Of a stretch of DNA of 64,000 nt, positions 45,481-56,046 are shown in pieces (the first letter of the stretch is position 1; every line of letters starts with the position of its first letter). A program made the translations under genes and the position numbers. The stretch comes from Rhizobacter terrae (GTDB taxonomy: Bacteria; Pseudomonadota; Gammaproteobacteria; Burkholderiales; Burkholderiaceae_C). The stretch is from contig NZ_QUSW01000002.1 in the NCBI RefSeq assembly GCF_003852895.1, forward strand, positions 248,001 through 312,000, in the 5' to 3' direction. Under the pieces are notes generated by a model that was given only the letters and a program-made list of their open reading frames with translations, ran no database searches and was not told the DNA's origin.

Positions 45481-46401
45481 CTACTTGATCAACGACAGCG
45501 TGCCCACGTTGAAGCTCACCGCGCGCTCGCTCACGGGCTCGGGCGCGTCGGCAATCTCGATGGCGGTGAGGGATTGCAGCGTGGTCTTCACGTCCACACC
45601 TTGCGAACCGCAGTAGTCCGGCGGCGCGAACTGCGAAAGCTCGATGCGGTATTCCGTGACCTGCGGGCTCACAGGCAGCATCCGGATGGGATAGCAGCCC
45701 TTTTGCCCGATGACGGGGTCATCGCCCACCAGCCGCAGGCGCAGCTGGCTCACCGTATAGCCCGCCAGGTGAACCCTCAGCGTCTTGAATTCGGTGGCGA
45801 CCACCGGCTTCGGCGCAACCAGCACGATGCCGACGCCCGCCCACTGGCTGCCGCCGCGGGTGTTGAACTGTCCCGTCACGTTGAGCACGCCGGTGGCGCG
45901 CACCGTGATGTCGCCCAAGGCCGCATCGCCGGGCTGCTCGGAATAGATCAGGCCCTGGATGGTTCCTCCGTCCACTGTCGCCGTGGCGCCGTTGAATGCC
46001 GTCCACAGGCGCTCCGTGCCTGCTGCTGCCGTGGCAGCCGGAACGATCGTCGTGGTGCTGGGCGGAGCCAGTGCCAGCAGGGGGGCAGGTGCCGGCGCAG
46101 GCGTCTCGGCCTGCGCAGGGCGGGAGGCCTGCGGCTTGGGCGGTGCTACTGCCGCAGTGACACGCCGCGGCGGCGGCGCCACCGGTGCATGCGCTTCGAC
46201 CTCCCGACGCAGCTTGACCTCCACCCGGCCCGCTTCCAGGATACGGCGAAATGGACTCACGGCCAGGCGCTTGGCCTGCTCATCGGCCTTCTCCGGATCC
46301 GGCATGCTGGCGGGCACCTGCGCAGTCGCCGCCACGGCCAGCGTCCCCAGCGCGACGGCAAATGCGCGAGCAGGCCAGGTGGTGCGATTCGAATGGCGCA
46401 T
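45481..46401 (-). CDS. Exported protein with one copy of a cysteine-pair beta domain (GH5 operon)
   Basis: A 306-residue precursor. A signal peptide (AFAVALGTLAVAATAQ) is followed by a charged segment (KLRREVEAH), an Ala/Pro-rich linker to about residue 130, and a C-terminal domain of about 175 residues. That domain shares its landmarks with the other two exported proteins of this operon: YSEQPGDAALGDITV, GGSQWAGVGIVL, LRLRLVGDD, KGCYPIRML, FAPPDYCGSQG and LTAIEIADAP. The two cysteines probably form a disulfide. I recognise no named family; a carbohydrate-binding-like sandwich is a guess from the GH5 context. GGAGG about ten bases before ATG 46401 sets the start; the GTG at 46416 is rejected. 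It is the last gene of the operon. Confidence 0.72.
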   Translation of the reverse strand: MRHSNRTTWPARAFAVALGTLAVAATAQVPASMPDPEKADEQAKRLAVSPFRRILEAGRVEVKLRREVEAHAPVAPPPRRVTAAVAPPKPQASRPAQAETPAPAPAPLLALAPPSTTTIVPAATAAAGTERLWTAFNGATATVDGGTIQGLIYSEQPGDAALGDITVRATGVLNVTGQFNTRGGSQWAGVGIVLVAPKPVVATEFKTLRVHLAGYTVSQLRLRLVGDDPVIGQKGCYPIRMLPVSPQVTEYRIELSQFAPPDYCGSQGVDVKTTLQSLTAIEIADAPEPVSERAVSFNVGTLSLIK

Positions 46402-46416
46402 CACTGCTCCCTCCAC

Positions 46417-47097
46417 TCAGCGCGTGAGGGCGATCGTGCCCACGCCAAAACTCGCGGCGTGATCACGCACCGGACCCGCGACCTCGGTCACTTCGATGGC
46501 GGTCAGGCTCTCCAGGGTGGGCTTGGCGGCCACACCCTTGGCCCCGCAATAGCTTTCCGGCGCAAAGCGATCCAGCGGGATCCGGTACTCGGCCACATCG
46601 GGCTTCACCATCTGCATGACCATCGGGTAGCACCCCATGCGCTGGATGGCTTCGTCAGGCCCGACCAGACGCACACGCAGGCGACTGCTGGTCGTGGAGC
46701 CAAGCCGGATCGTCAGGAACTTGTACTCGCCTGCTTTCACCGGAATCGACTTCGGCGCGCCGATGTTGACGGCCACGCCTGCCCACTGGCTCGCCCCCTT
46801 GCCGAAGAATTGCCCGCTCACGGCCAGCACGTCGCCGCGCAGCGCCGTCGGCGACACGGTCGCATCGCCTTGCTTTTCGGAAAACGCGAAGGCACCGATG
46901 GACCCGCCTTCGGAAGTGCGCGACATGTTCTTGAACGTGGCCCAAACCTTGTCGGGCGCCTCGCCTTGCACGGCGGGCGGCGAGGCCGGTGCCACGGCCG
47001 GCTGGACGGCAGGCTCGGACGGCGAGCCCGTGCGAAACAGGGAACAGGCGCTCAGCAAGGCACACGCCGCAGGAACAAGAAAGGAACTGATCTTCAT
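46417..47097 (-). CDS. Lipoprotein with one copy of the same domain
   Basis: A 226-residue lipoprotein. The signal peptide ends in LLSAC (lipid cysteine near residue 18), followed by a short Pro/Ala linker and one copy of the domain shared in this operon: FSEKQGDATVSPTAL, GASQWAGVAVNIG, LRVRLVGPD, MGCYPMVMQ, FAPESYCGAKG and LTAIEVTEVAG. The match with the 306-residue neighbour is close across the whole domain, so the two look like a tandem duplication that received different anchors. It sits 13 bases downstream of the 413-residue lipoprotein gene and 15 bases before the next, clearly one transcript. Function is unknown; outer-membrane location is likely. Confidence 0.75.
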   Translation of the reverse strand: MKISSFLVPAACALLSACSLFRTGSPSEPAVQPAVAPASPPAVQGEAPDKVWATFKNMSRTSEGGSIGAFAFSEKQGDATVSPTALRGDVLAVSGQFFGKGASQWAGVAVNIGAPKSIPVKAGEYKFLTIRLGSTTSSRLRVRLVGPDEAIQRMGCYPMVMQMVKPDVAEYRIPLDRFAPESYCGAKGVAAKPTLESLTAIEVTEVAGPVRDHAASFGVGTIALTR

Positions 47098-47110
47098 GGC
47101 GTCTCCCCTG

Positions 47111-48352
47111 TCATTGGCCCGAGAGCAGCACCGGCTTGCCGATGGCGACCGACACCGCGTCCAGTCCCGTGCTGCCCTTGAGGTCGCGGATCTGGAACTG
47201 CTTGAGCTTGGTCAGGGCGAGCGCGGTGTCCGGGCGCGTGGCACTGGCCGTGGCGCAATTCGGATCCGGGTTGTTGGCCAGGCTGAACGACGAGAACGGG
47301 ATCACGCGGGTGGCAGGCGTGCCGCTCAGGCCGGTCACCACGTACGACGGGAAGCACCCGTCATCGACCGCATCGGCCGACTGCAACATGATCACGAGCT
47401 GGCTGTTGCCGGTCGAGGCCAGGTTGATGCTCAGCGCAGGCCAGCCTGACACATCGCTGGTGGCGCTCAGGGGCAGCACCGCCACCGTGGCAGCCCACGA
47501 TTCAGTGGCCGAGGTGCGACTGCCGGTGAGCGTGTAGGCCGTGCTGCTCTCGGCGAGCGCGTTCCCTGATGCGCCGGTGCCGTACTCGAAGGAGAACGCC
47601 CCGGTGATCGACAAGGCCGAGGTGGCCGGCGTGGCCGGCTTGGGCGCGAAGGCGATGCTTCCCAGATGGATGCCCACCGTCGCCGTGCCGGACGCGGGGA
47701 ATGCCTCGTCCGACACCTCGAAGGCGCCGACGTTGGCCAGCGTCGCGGCCAGTCCCGGGTTGGTCGCGGTGGGCCCGCCGCAGAAGTCGGGCAGCTTGAA
47801 GTTGGCGTCCGTCAGTGCCAGCTCGTAGTTCGTCTGGGTGGATGTGACGGTCACGGTGGCAACCGGCACGCAACCGTTGGGTTGAACACCCACCGCCTTG
47901 ATCTTGAACTTGAGCGTCTTGTTCGCGCCGGTGGATGCGAGGGAGAACTGCACCTTGGTCGCGCCGGACTGGATCTGGTTGCGATCCGCGTCGCGCAGCG
48001 GGATGTCGATGCCCACGCCGCCGTAGGTGCTGCCGTTGGCGTTGTTGAAGGTGCTGGTGACGTTCAGGATGTTGCTGCTGACGTTCAGTGTCGGCGTCGC
48101 GGGCACGTCGCCGGCCTTTTCGGCATAGGAGAACGCCGTGGCGGTCCGGCCCTGGTCGGTGCTGCCGTCAGCGGCGGTGAATGACGCCACGACCTGTCCA
48201 TTGATGGTGATGGGCCCGGGCGGCGGCGGCGCCGGAGTGGGCGTTGGCGCAGGTCCAGGCGCAGGGGTGTAGCCGCCTCCGCCGCCGCAGGCTGCGACCA
48301 GCAGGAACAGGGACGAGACAGCAGCCAGACGGCAGGTGTTCAGCATTTTCAT
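47111..48352 (-). CDS. Lipoprotein with two diverged copies of the same domain
   Basis: A 413-residue lipoprotein: signal peptide with lipobox VAAC followed by a Gly run, a Pro-rich linker (about 28-47), then two domains. The first (about 48-230) keeps the shared landmarks: SYAEKAGDVPATPTL, YGGVGIDIPL, KFKIKAVG, NGCVPVATV, FKLPDFCGG and VGAFEVSDE. The second (about 240-413) is more diverged but retains LVIMLQSADA, DGCFPSYVV and LTKLKQFQIRDL. The cysteine pair is kept in both. AAGG precedes the ATG at 48352. It follows the GH5 gene by 64 bases. A surface role in holding polysaccharide or the enzyme is plausible but not shown. Confidence 0.75.
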   Translation of the reverse strand: MKMLNTCRLAAVSSLFLLVAACGGGGGYTPAPGPAPTPTPAPPPPGPITINGQVVASFTAADGSTDQGRTATAFSYAEKAGDVPATPTLNVSSNILNVTSTFNNANGSTYGGVGIDIPLRDADRNQIQSGATKVQFSLASTGANKTLKFKIKAVGVQPNGCVPVATVTVTSTQTNYELALTDANFKLPDFCGGPTATNPGLAATLANVGAFEVSDEAFPASGTATVGIHLGSIAFAPKPATPATSALSITGAFSFEYGTGASGNALAESSTAYTLTGSRTSATESWAATVAVLPLSATSDVSGWPALSINLASTGNSQLVIMLQSADAVDDGCFPSYVVTGLSGTPATRVIPFSSFSLANNPDPNCATASATRPDTALALTKLKQFQIRDLKGSTGLDAVSVAIGKPVLLSGQ

Positions 48353-48416
48353 GAAACCTTCTTTTTGCGGTGACAGGGGGAAGAATGGGTCGACGATGGC
48401 TTGAGCTTTGGCGAGC

Positions 48417-49526
48417 TCAGGGGCCATAGAGAGCGTCTTTGAGGTCGGTCCGGAATGCGCCTGCGCCCGAGGGGTCGTAGACGCCGAAACCCGCGGCCAG
48501 CTCCCAGTACAACCAGCTCATGCCGCGGGCTTCGATCAGGTTGCGCATGGCGCGCGAGTAGCGCAGGCGTGCAGCGTCGTCGGCGGCCGAGAAGGCGCCA
48601 AACTCGCCCACGAAGACCGGGTAGCCGACCTTCAGGCTGTAGGCCTTGGCAACATCGAGCCCCGAAGCCATTTGCGCCAGCTGGTCCGCCTGGCAGCAGT
48701 CCACGCCGATGGGCAACACCGGGTTGATCCACGTCGCGCCCTGGTGGGTGAAGCTGAACGGCTCGTAGTTGTGGACCGTGAGCATCAGGTTGGCATCGTC
48801 GGGCAGCACGAGCTTGGACAGGTCCGAGGCGCTGTTCCAGCTGGTCGGACCGACGACGATGAGCCGTTGCGGGTTGTGCTGGCGAATGGCGCCGACAGCG
48901 CGGGCCATCAGGTCGTTCCAGCGGCCGGTCAGGTTGCCGTGCGGTTCGTTGTAGACCTCCAGGATCAACCGGTCGCTGCGGTCCTTGTAGTGCGCCGCGA
49001 TCTGGCGCCACATGGCGAGGAAGCGCACTTCGACGACCGCATCGTCGACAGGACTCTCCTTCGCGTCCAGCGCGTCCCCGTCCAGCTGGCGGTAGTGATG
49101 CATGTTCAGCACCACGTAGACCCCCTTGGCCAGCAGGCGGTCCACCACACTGTCCACCCTCGCGAAGAAGGCCGGGTCGATCACGGCGGCGGCATCGGCG
49201 GAGGCATGGTTGCTCCATCGAACCGGCAGCCGCACGCTCGCGAAGGTGCCGCCGTCGAGGAGGTCGATGAAGCGCTGCTCCACCGTCAGGCCCCAATCGC
49301 CTTCATTCGGGGCCTCCAGCATGTTGCCGAAGTTGACGCCACGGCCGAGGGCCGCCGCAGCGGTGGTGGCCCGCACCGAAGCGCCAGGCGGGTGGCCCAC
49401 GGCCACGGCCGGGTAGTCGGCCAGCGAGCTCGTGCTGGAGCTCGTGGCGCCTCCGGCGCCACCGCAGGCAGACAGTCCCATGCACAGCCAGGCCGCGATC
49501 GGCGCCAACCGTGCAATCGTTTGCAT
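48417..49526 (-). CDS. Glycoside hydrolase family 5 (cellulase-type) lipoprotein
   Basis: A 369-residue predicted lipoprotein (lipobox LSAC, Cys21) with a GH5 (beta/alpha)8 domain. Landmarks: GRGVNFGNMLEAPNEGDWG, VRLPVRW (100-105), MHHY (142-145), acid/base E194 in VYNEPHG, HNYEPF (252-257) and nucleophile E308 in VFVGEFGA. GH5 enzymes of this type cut beta-1,4-glucans or mannans by a retaining mechanism; the exact polysaccharide cannot be read. ATG 49526 begins the signal peptide, but an in-frame ATG at 49652 with a better ribosome site (AAAGGG) would add 42 residues. It is divergent from a LacI regulator, and its promoter has a LacI-type operator. Confidence 0.9.
   Translation of the reverse strand: MQTIARLAPIAAWLCMGLSACGGAGGATSSSTSSLADYPAVAVGHPPGASVRATTAAAALGRGVNFGNMLEAPNEGDWGLTVEQRFIDLLDGGTFASVRLPVRWSNHASADAAAVIDPAFFARVDSVVDRLLAKGVYVVLNMHHYRQLDGDALDAKESPVDDAVVEVRFLAMWRQIAAHYKDRSDRLILEVYNEPHGNLTGRWNDLMARAVGAIRQHNPQRLIVVGPTSWNSASDLSKLVLPDDANLMLTVHNYEPFSFTHQGATWINPVLPIGVDCCQADQLAQMASGLDVAKAYSLKVGYPVFVGEFGAFSAADDAARLRYSRAMRNLIEARGMSWLYWELAAGFGVYDPSGAGAFRTDLKDALYGP
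49512..49525. promoter_or_regulatory. Second LacI-type operator overlapping the GH5 start codon
   Basis: TGCAATCGTTTGCA differs by one base from the perfect palindrome at 49688-49701. It covers the first bases of the GH5 gene (ATG at 49524-49526 on the minus strand). The two centres are 176 bases apart, suitable for repression by looping, or it may act as a roadblock. Confidence 0.7.
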
Positions 49527-49533
49527 AGTGAGC

Positions 49534-49559
49534 GAAGACTTGCCTGCCAGGCAGTCTTC
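49534..49559 (-). other. Strong hairpin just before the GH5 start codon
   Basis: GAAGAC-T-TGCCTG (49534-49546) pairs with CAGGCA-GTCTTC (49548-49559), 12 base pairs with one bulged base, ending seven bases before the ATG at 49526. It would bury the only purine-rich stretch (GGCAGG) near that start, so translation from 49526 should be restricted unless the hairpin is opened. Confidence 0.7.
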
Positions 49560-49583
49560 GGGTTCCCTCGGGTGTCTTCGAAC

Positions 49584-49609
49584 GGGAAGACTGATCTCAA
49601 GGTCTTCCC
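49584..49609 (-). other. Second hairpin in the GH5 leader
   Basis: GGGAAGAC pairs with GTCTTCCC around a ten-base loop. A further GTCTTC at 49574-49579 could pair with the same GAAGAC instead, so this and the start-proximal hairpin share the hexamer GAAGAC/GTCTTC five times in 74 bases and could form alternative structures. Confidence 0.6.
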
Positions 49610-49687
49610 ATGAAAATTGGACTCCTCCCGGAGTTGGTCTGGCTCTGGTCATCGACTCGCCCTTTCTCGGTCCACATCCACACATGC

Positions 49688-49701
49688 TGCAATCGATTGC
49701 A
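49688..49701. promoter_or_regulatory. LacI-family operator at the GH5 transcription start
   Basis: TGCAATCGATTGCA, a perfect 14-base palindrome with the central CG typical of LacI-family sites. It begins at the predicted GH5 start of transcription (about 49702), so its centre is near +8, like the main operator of the lac operon. The divergent LacI-type regulator is the obvious binder. Confidence 0.85.
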
Positions 49702-49708
49702 CACGTGG

Positions 49709-49737
49709 ATGTTGCATACCGTTTCTAGAGGTGTCAA
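49709..49737 (-). promoter_or_regulatory. Sigma-70-type promoter of the GH5 operon
   Basis: On the minus strand TTGACA (49737-49732) is a perfect -35, followed after 17 bases by CAACAT (49714-49709), a weak -10 with the key A2 and T6. Transcription would begin near 49702, immediately before the palindromic operator. A weak -10 under an activator or repressor is usual for regulated sugar genes. Confidence 0.65.
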
Positions 49738-49889
49738 CCAGTCGAAGTCCTAGCAGGGCCACACCGTGAACTACTGTGCAATCCGACGGGTTACTTCTGC
49801 AATTTCGAGGGCAGTTGCCGGGTCTTTGGCCTTCTCGCGGCCTGAACTTGTGCAAAACTTCACCGCTGACCTGCAGCGACACGTCGTCC

Positions 49890-49903
49890 TGCAATCGTTC
49901 TCA
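49890..49903. promoter_or_regulatory. Possible third, half-matching LacI-type operator
   Basis: TGCAATCGTTCTCA has one perfect half (TGCAATCG) and matches the palindrome at 11 of 14 positions. It lies 39 bases before the regulator's own start, where an autoregulatory site would sit. Weaker than the other two. Confidence 0.45.
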
Positions 49904-49941
49904 TCTGTCGGCCAGGCCGCGCCCTTTCGGGTGACCATCAC

Positions 49942-51003
49942 ATGACCAGCCCCACCAAACGAAGGCCCCGTGCCCCGGCGAACCGCAGCGCCTCGGAGCA
50001 AAGTTCCACGCTGCAGGATGTCGCCCGCCTCGCTGGCGTGTCGGCCAGCACCGTGTCGCGCATCCTGAATGGCCACGTCGACTCGGCCAAACGCGATGCG
50101 GTCGAGGCGGCCATCAAGAAGCTGCGCTTCAAGCCCAACCTTGTGGCCAAGAGCCTGCGCAGCGGGGTCAGCATGGCCATTGGCGTGCTGGCCCAGGATT
50201 TCGACAGTCCCTACACCTCGCGTGCCGCCAAAGGGGTCGAAGACGAACTGATGAGCTGCGGCTACACGCCCATCCTGATCTCCGGGCACTGGGGCCGCGA
50301 CAGCGACGAAGCCGAGCGCGTCCGACTGCTCATGTCACGCAAGATCGACGGCATCGTCATCATCGGTGGGCGGCTCAGCGATGAGCAACTGCTTGACCTC
50401 TCCGAGCAGCAGCCGATGGTGGTCATCGGCCGAAGCTGCCACGGGCCCCGGCTGCGCTCGCTGAGCATGGACCAGCGGCTGGGCGGCTACCTGGCCACCC
50501 GGCACCTGATCGAACTGGGACATCGGCGCATCGCCCACATCGCCGGACTGGAGGACTACCCCGATGCCATCGGCCGCATGCAGGGGTACATGGATGCGCA
50601 CCGTGAGGCTGGCCTGTCAGTCGACCAGCGCCTCATCACGCGTGGCGACTTCAATGAGCCGGGCGGCGCGCGCGCGATGGAGAGCCTGCTCGAGACCGGC
50701 GTGGAATTCACGGCCGTCTTCGCAGCGAACGACCAGTCCTTGAACGGCGCCCGGCTGGTCCTGTTCAACCGCGGCATCGGGGTGCCCTCGCAGATCTCGC
50801 TGGTGGGCTTTGATGGCCTGCCATTCTCCGCCTACACGGTGCCGCCGACCACGACCGTCCGACAGCCGATCTACGAGATGGGCTGCACTGCGGGCCGGGA
50901 ACTGCTGCGGCTGCTGGACGTCAATCAACTGAACGACACGCCCATCGGGCCCCTGGATCTGCAGTTGGTGGTGCGAGGCACCACGGCCCCGCCGGCCAAG
51001 TAG
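49942..51003 (+). CDS. LacI-family transcriptional regulator of the GH5 operon
   Basis: A 353-residue LacI/GalR regulator. After a basic 22-residue extension comes the helix-turn-helix TLQDVARLAGVSASTVSRIL (24-43), the hinge helix region FKPNLVAKSLRSG that inserts at a central CG, and the periplasmic-binding-protein-like sugar domain (VLAQDFDSPYTSRAAKGVED, RKIDGIVIIGG, HIAGLEDYPDAIGRMQGY, SLVGFDGLPFSAYTVPP). It is divergent from the GH5 gene, and three sites resembling TGCAATCGATTGCA lie between or at their starts, one possibly for autoregulation. The inducer is presumably an oligosaccharide released by GH5, which is inference. Confidence 0.93.
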   Translation: MTSPTKRRPRAPANRSASEQSSTLQDVARLAGVSASTVSRILNGHVDSAKRDAVEAAIKKLRFKPNLVAKSLRSGVSMAIGVLAQDFDSPYTSRAAKGVEDELMSCGYTPILISGHWGRDSDEAERVRLLMSRKIDGIVIIGGRLSDEQLLDLSEQQPMVVIGRSCHGPRLRSLSMDQRLGGYLATRHLIELGHRRIAHIAGLEDYPDAIGRMQGYMDAHREAGLSVDQRLITRGDFNEPGGARAMESLLETGVEFTAVFAANDQSLNGARLVLFNRGIGVPSQISLVGFDGLPFSAYTVPPTTTVRQPIYEMGCTAGRELLRLLDVNQLNDTPIGPLDLQLVVRGTTAPPAK

Positions 51004-51042
51004 CCTATTGAGGCTGCCAAGGCTGCCGCATCGAGGCGGAGG

Positions 51043-51816
51043 TCAATCCGACTGAGCCCACGCAGCCAAGCCCGCCAGCACCACCGCCAATTCCGCACTC
51101 AAGTCCTGAAGCCGTGCAGGCACGGCCGCCGCATCGCCGGCAATGCAGGCCTGCTCCAGGGCCAGGGCGTGTTGACGCAGCGCCTTCATGCCCAGCGTGC
51201 CGGCCAGCGACTGCAGGTCATGCGCCATGCGGCGCGCACCCTCTGCCTCTGCCGAGGACCAGGTGGACTGGAAGCGGGGCTCAAAGTCGGCATAGGCCTG
51301 CAGGAACCGCTGCAGGCTCTTGCGCAGCAGCGCTTCATTGCCGCGCATGCGCTTGAGCGCCTCCACGCCGTCGAGGCCAGGCAGCGAATGCAAGCGGGGA
51401 TCAACATCCGGCACCGCTTCCTTCGGGCGCGGCGATACCCAGCGCGCCAGCGTTTGGATCACCTCGTCGATGTCGATGGGCTTGGCGATGTGGTCGTTCA
51501 TGCCCGCGGCCAGCGCCTGGTCACGGTCATCCAAGGTCGAGCTGGCTGTCATGGCGATCACGGGCAAGCTGTCCAGGCCCGGCAGCTTGCGCAATGCCCG
51601 CGTCGCGGCGAAGCCATCCATGACGGGCATCTGGCAGTCCATCAGCACGCCGTCGTAGCGACCGGCAGACAGCTTGTCCAGCGCCTCGCGTCCGTTCACG
51701 GCGGTATCGACATCGACACCTTCGCCTTGCAGCAGGTCCAGCGCGACCTCCCGGTTGATGTCGTCATCCTCCACCAGGAGCAGGCGTGCACCTTTGAGAT
51801 TGGGACCAGGCTTCAT
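51043..51816 (-). CDS. REC-Hpt phosphorelay protein without output domain
   Basis: A 257-residue protein. The receiver (about 8-128) has acidic residues in VEDDD, phospho-acceptor D60 ([12 protein letters not shown]) and the lysine in IAKPID. A C-terminal Hpt domain (about 150-250) has H199 in MAHDLQSLAGTLGM. It has no DNA-binding domain, so it relays phosphate from the kinase encoded upstream (four-base ATGA overlap at 51813-51816) to an unknown receiver. Sequence is close to the second receiver plus Hpt of the divergent hybrid kinase (53251-56031), indicating duplication. The start is ATG 51816; the frame opens further upstream inside the kinase gene. Confidence 0.88.
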   Translation of the reverse strand: MKPGPNLKGARLLLVEDDDINREVALDLLQGEGVDVDTAVNGREALDKLSAGRYDGVLMDCQMPVMDGFAATRALRKLPGLDSLPVIAMTASSTLDDRDQALAAGMNDHIAKPIDIDEVIQTLARWVSPRPKEAVPDVDPRLHSLPGLDGVEALKRMRGNEALLRKSLQRFLQAYADFEPRFQSTWSSAEAEGARRMAHDLQSLAGTLGMKALRQHALALEQACIAGDAAAVPARLQDLSAELAVVLAGLAAWAQSD

Positions 51817-53090
51817 GTCAGGTTTCCCTCGGCAACGTATGACTCCACCAGGGTCGAGATCGCCATGGACTGGCATTGCTCCGCGAGCTGCTCCAGCTGT
51901 TCGGCGAAGGGACGGTAGCGAGTGTCCAGGTTCTTCAGGTGGTCGGCTCGCTCTCGGATCGACCGCATGTTGCCGATGCGGGCCAGTTCGCGCAACACGG
52001 CCAATTCCTCGGGCGGCGGCGCCGGGTGGCGCTGGTCGTGGCAGTCGGCCGCCGGCAACCTGGCCTCATCGGCGTCAACGGCAGGAACTCCACGCATGAA
52101 CGACGCGTCGGCACCAACCTCGGCCAAGGCGGCATCGACCTCGAACCACAAAGCGCTGCCCTCCCCGGGTTGACTGCGTGCGTGGATGTCGCCGCCCAGC
52201 AGTCGGACCAATCGCCGGCTGATCAACAGCCCGAGCCCGGCGCCGCCAGCACGCTCATTGGCCGCGCCCGGCGGCTCGAACGGCTGGAACAACCGGGCCA
52301 GTTGGGCGTCATCGAAGCCGATGCCACTGTCGCGCACTTCGAAACGCAATCGCACTGCCCTGCCGTCGTCCGGCAAGGCCGGCGGTACGGGGCTGACACC
52401 GAGCGTCACCTCTCCCCGAGCCGTGAACCTGACGGCATTGCCCAGCAGGTGGAACAGCACCTGGCGCAGCCGGTTCTCGTCGATTCGCACGGCCACCGGC
52501 AAGCCGGCCGCCACTTGCAGACTGAAGAACAGGCCTTTGTCCTCGGCCTGCACACGCACGACGTCCGACACCCGCTTCAGGAGCTCCGACAACCGCACCT
52601 CGATCGGTGTGAGCTCGATCGTGCCTGCGTCGATGCGCGCGAGTTCGACGACATCATTGATGAGCGCGAGCAGGCGCTGGCCACTCTCCGCGATGGTCTG
52701 CAAGCCGCGTTGCTGGCGCGGGGTCAGCGCAGTGTCACGCTGCAAGGCCTGCGCGTAGTACAGGATGCCGTTGAGCGGGGTGCGCAGCTCGTGGCTCATC
52801 CGTGCCAGGAAGGCGCCGGGCCGGCTTGTTGCCGGCTCGGCATGAGCGGGCGCAGGCTCCGGCGCATTGCCATGGCCAAGCTCTCGCTCATTGCCACGGC
52901 AGGCAGGCTGCGGCGCAAGTCGTTCCAGCTCGAGGTGGAGGCGCCGCACCTCGCCTTGCGACTGCTGCAGCGACTCACGGGCCGAACGCAGATCGCGGCG
53001 CAACCCCTGCAGGCGCCAAACCAACCCGATGACCGCGATGAGCAACAGTGCGGTCGTTGCCAACAGCGGCCACCAGATGTTCGCATTCAT
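51813..53090 (-). CDS. Membrane-anchored sensor histidine kinase
   Basis: A 425-residue kinase with one N-terminal helix (about 6-26, WWPLLATTALLLIAVIGLVW), a coiled coil, HisKA with the phospho-acceptor in MSHELRTPLNGIL, HATPase_c (HLLGNAVRF, DSGIGF, GGAGLGLLI) and a helical C-terminal domain (PPEELAVLRELARIGNMRSI onward) found at the end of some hybrid kinases. It has no periplasmic sensor domain of note, so it may sense through a partner or inside the cell. It is coupled to the REC-Hpt gene by a four-base overlap and divergent from the large hybrid kinase gene. Confidence 0.9.
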   Translation of the reverse strand: MNANIWWPLLATTALLLIAVIGLVWRLQGLRRDLRSARESLQQSQGEVRRLHLELERLAPQPACRGNERELGHGNAPEPAPAHAEPATSRPGAFLARMSHELRTPLNGILYYAQALQRDTALTPRQQRGLQTIAESGQRLLALINDVVELARIDAGTIELTPIEVRLSELLKRVSDVVRVQAEDKGLFFSLQVAAGLPVAVRIDENRLRQVLFHLLGNAVRFTARGEVTLGVSPVPPALPDDGRAVRLRFEVRDSGIGFDDAQLARLFQPFEPPGAANERAGGAGLGLLISRRLVRLLGGDIHARSQPGEGSALWFEVDAALAEVGADASFMRGVPAVDADEARLPAADCHDQRHPAPPPEELAVLRELARIGNMRSIRERADHLKNLDTRYRPFAEQLEQLAEQCQSMAISTLVESYVAEGNLT

Positions 53091-53250
53091 GGTGCGCAGG
53101 TGATACTCCGAAACCCGTCAGGCTGCAGTTGGGGTTACCACCTCCGCAGCAGGACTTGGTGTTCTCCCTGCGGCGGCACCCGTGCCTGAGGCAGGACAAT
53201 TCCCGAGGGTGTTTCATTCTTTGTGCCCGGGCGAACGCCGCAGGAGGCTC

Positions 53251-56031
<2,781 letters not shown>

Positions 56032-56046
56032 TCGAAGGAACCGAAG

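Larger units (their letters stand above)
49527..49941. other. Divergent GH5-LacI intergenic control region
   Basis: 415 bases without an assigned gene. It holds the GH5 promoter, the perfect operator, a half-matching operator near the LacI gene, and the hairpin-rich GH5 leader, each listed separately. On the minus strand an open frame from ATG 49652 runs without stop into the GH5 signal peptide; it may be an N-terminal extension or merely open leader. Confidence 0.7.
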
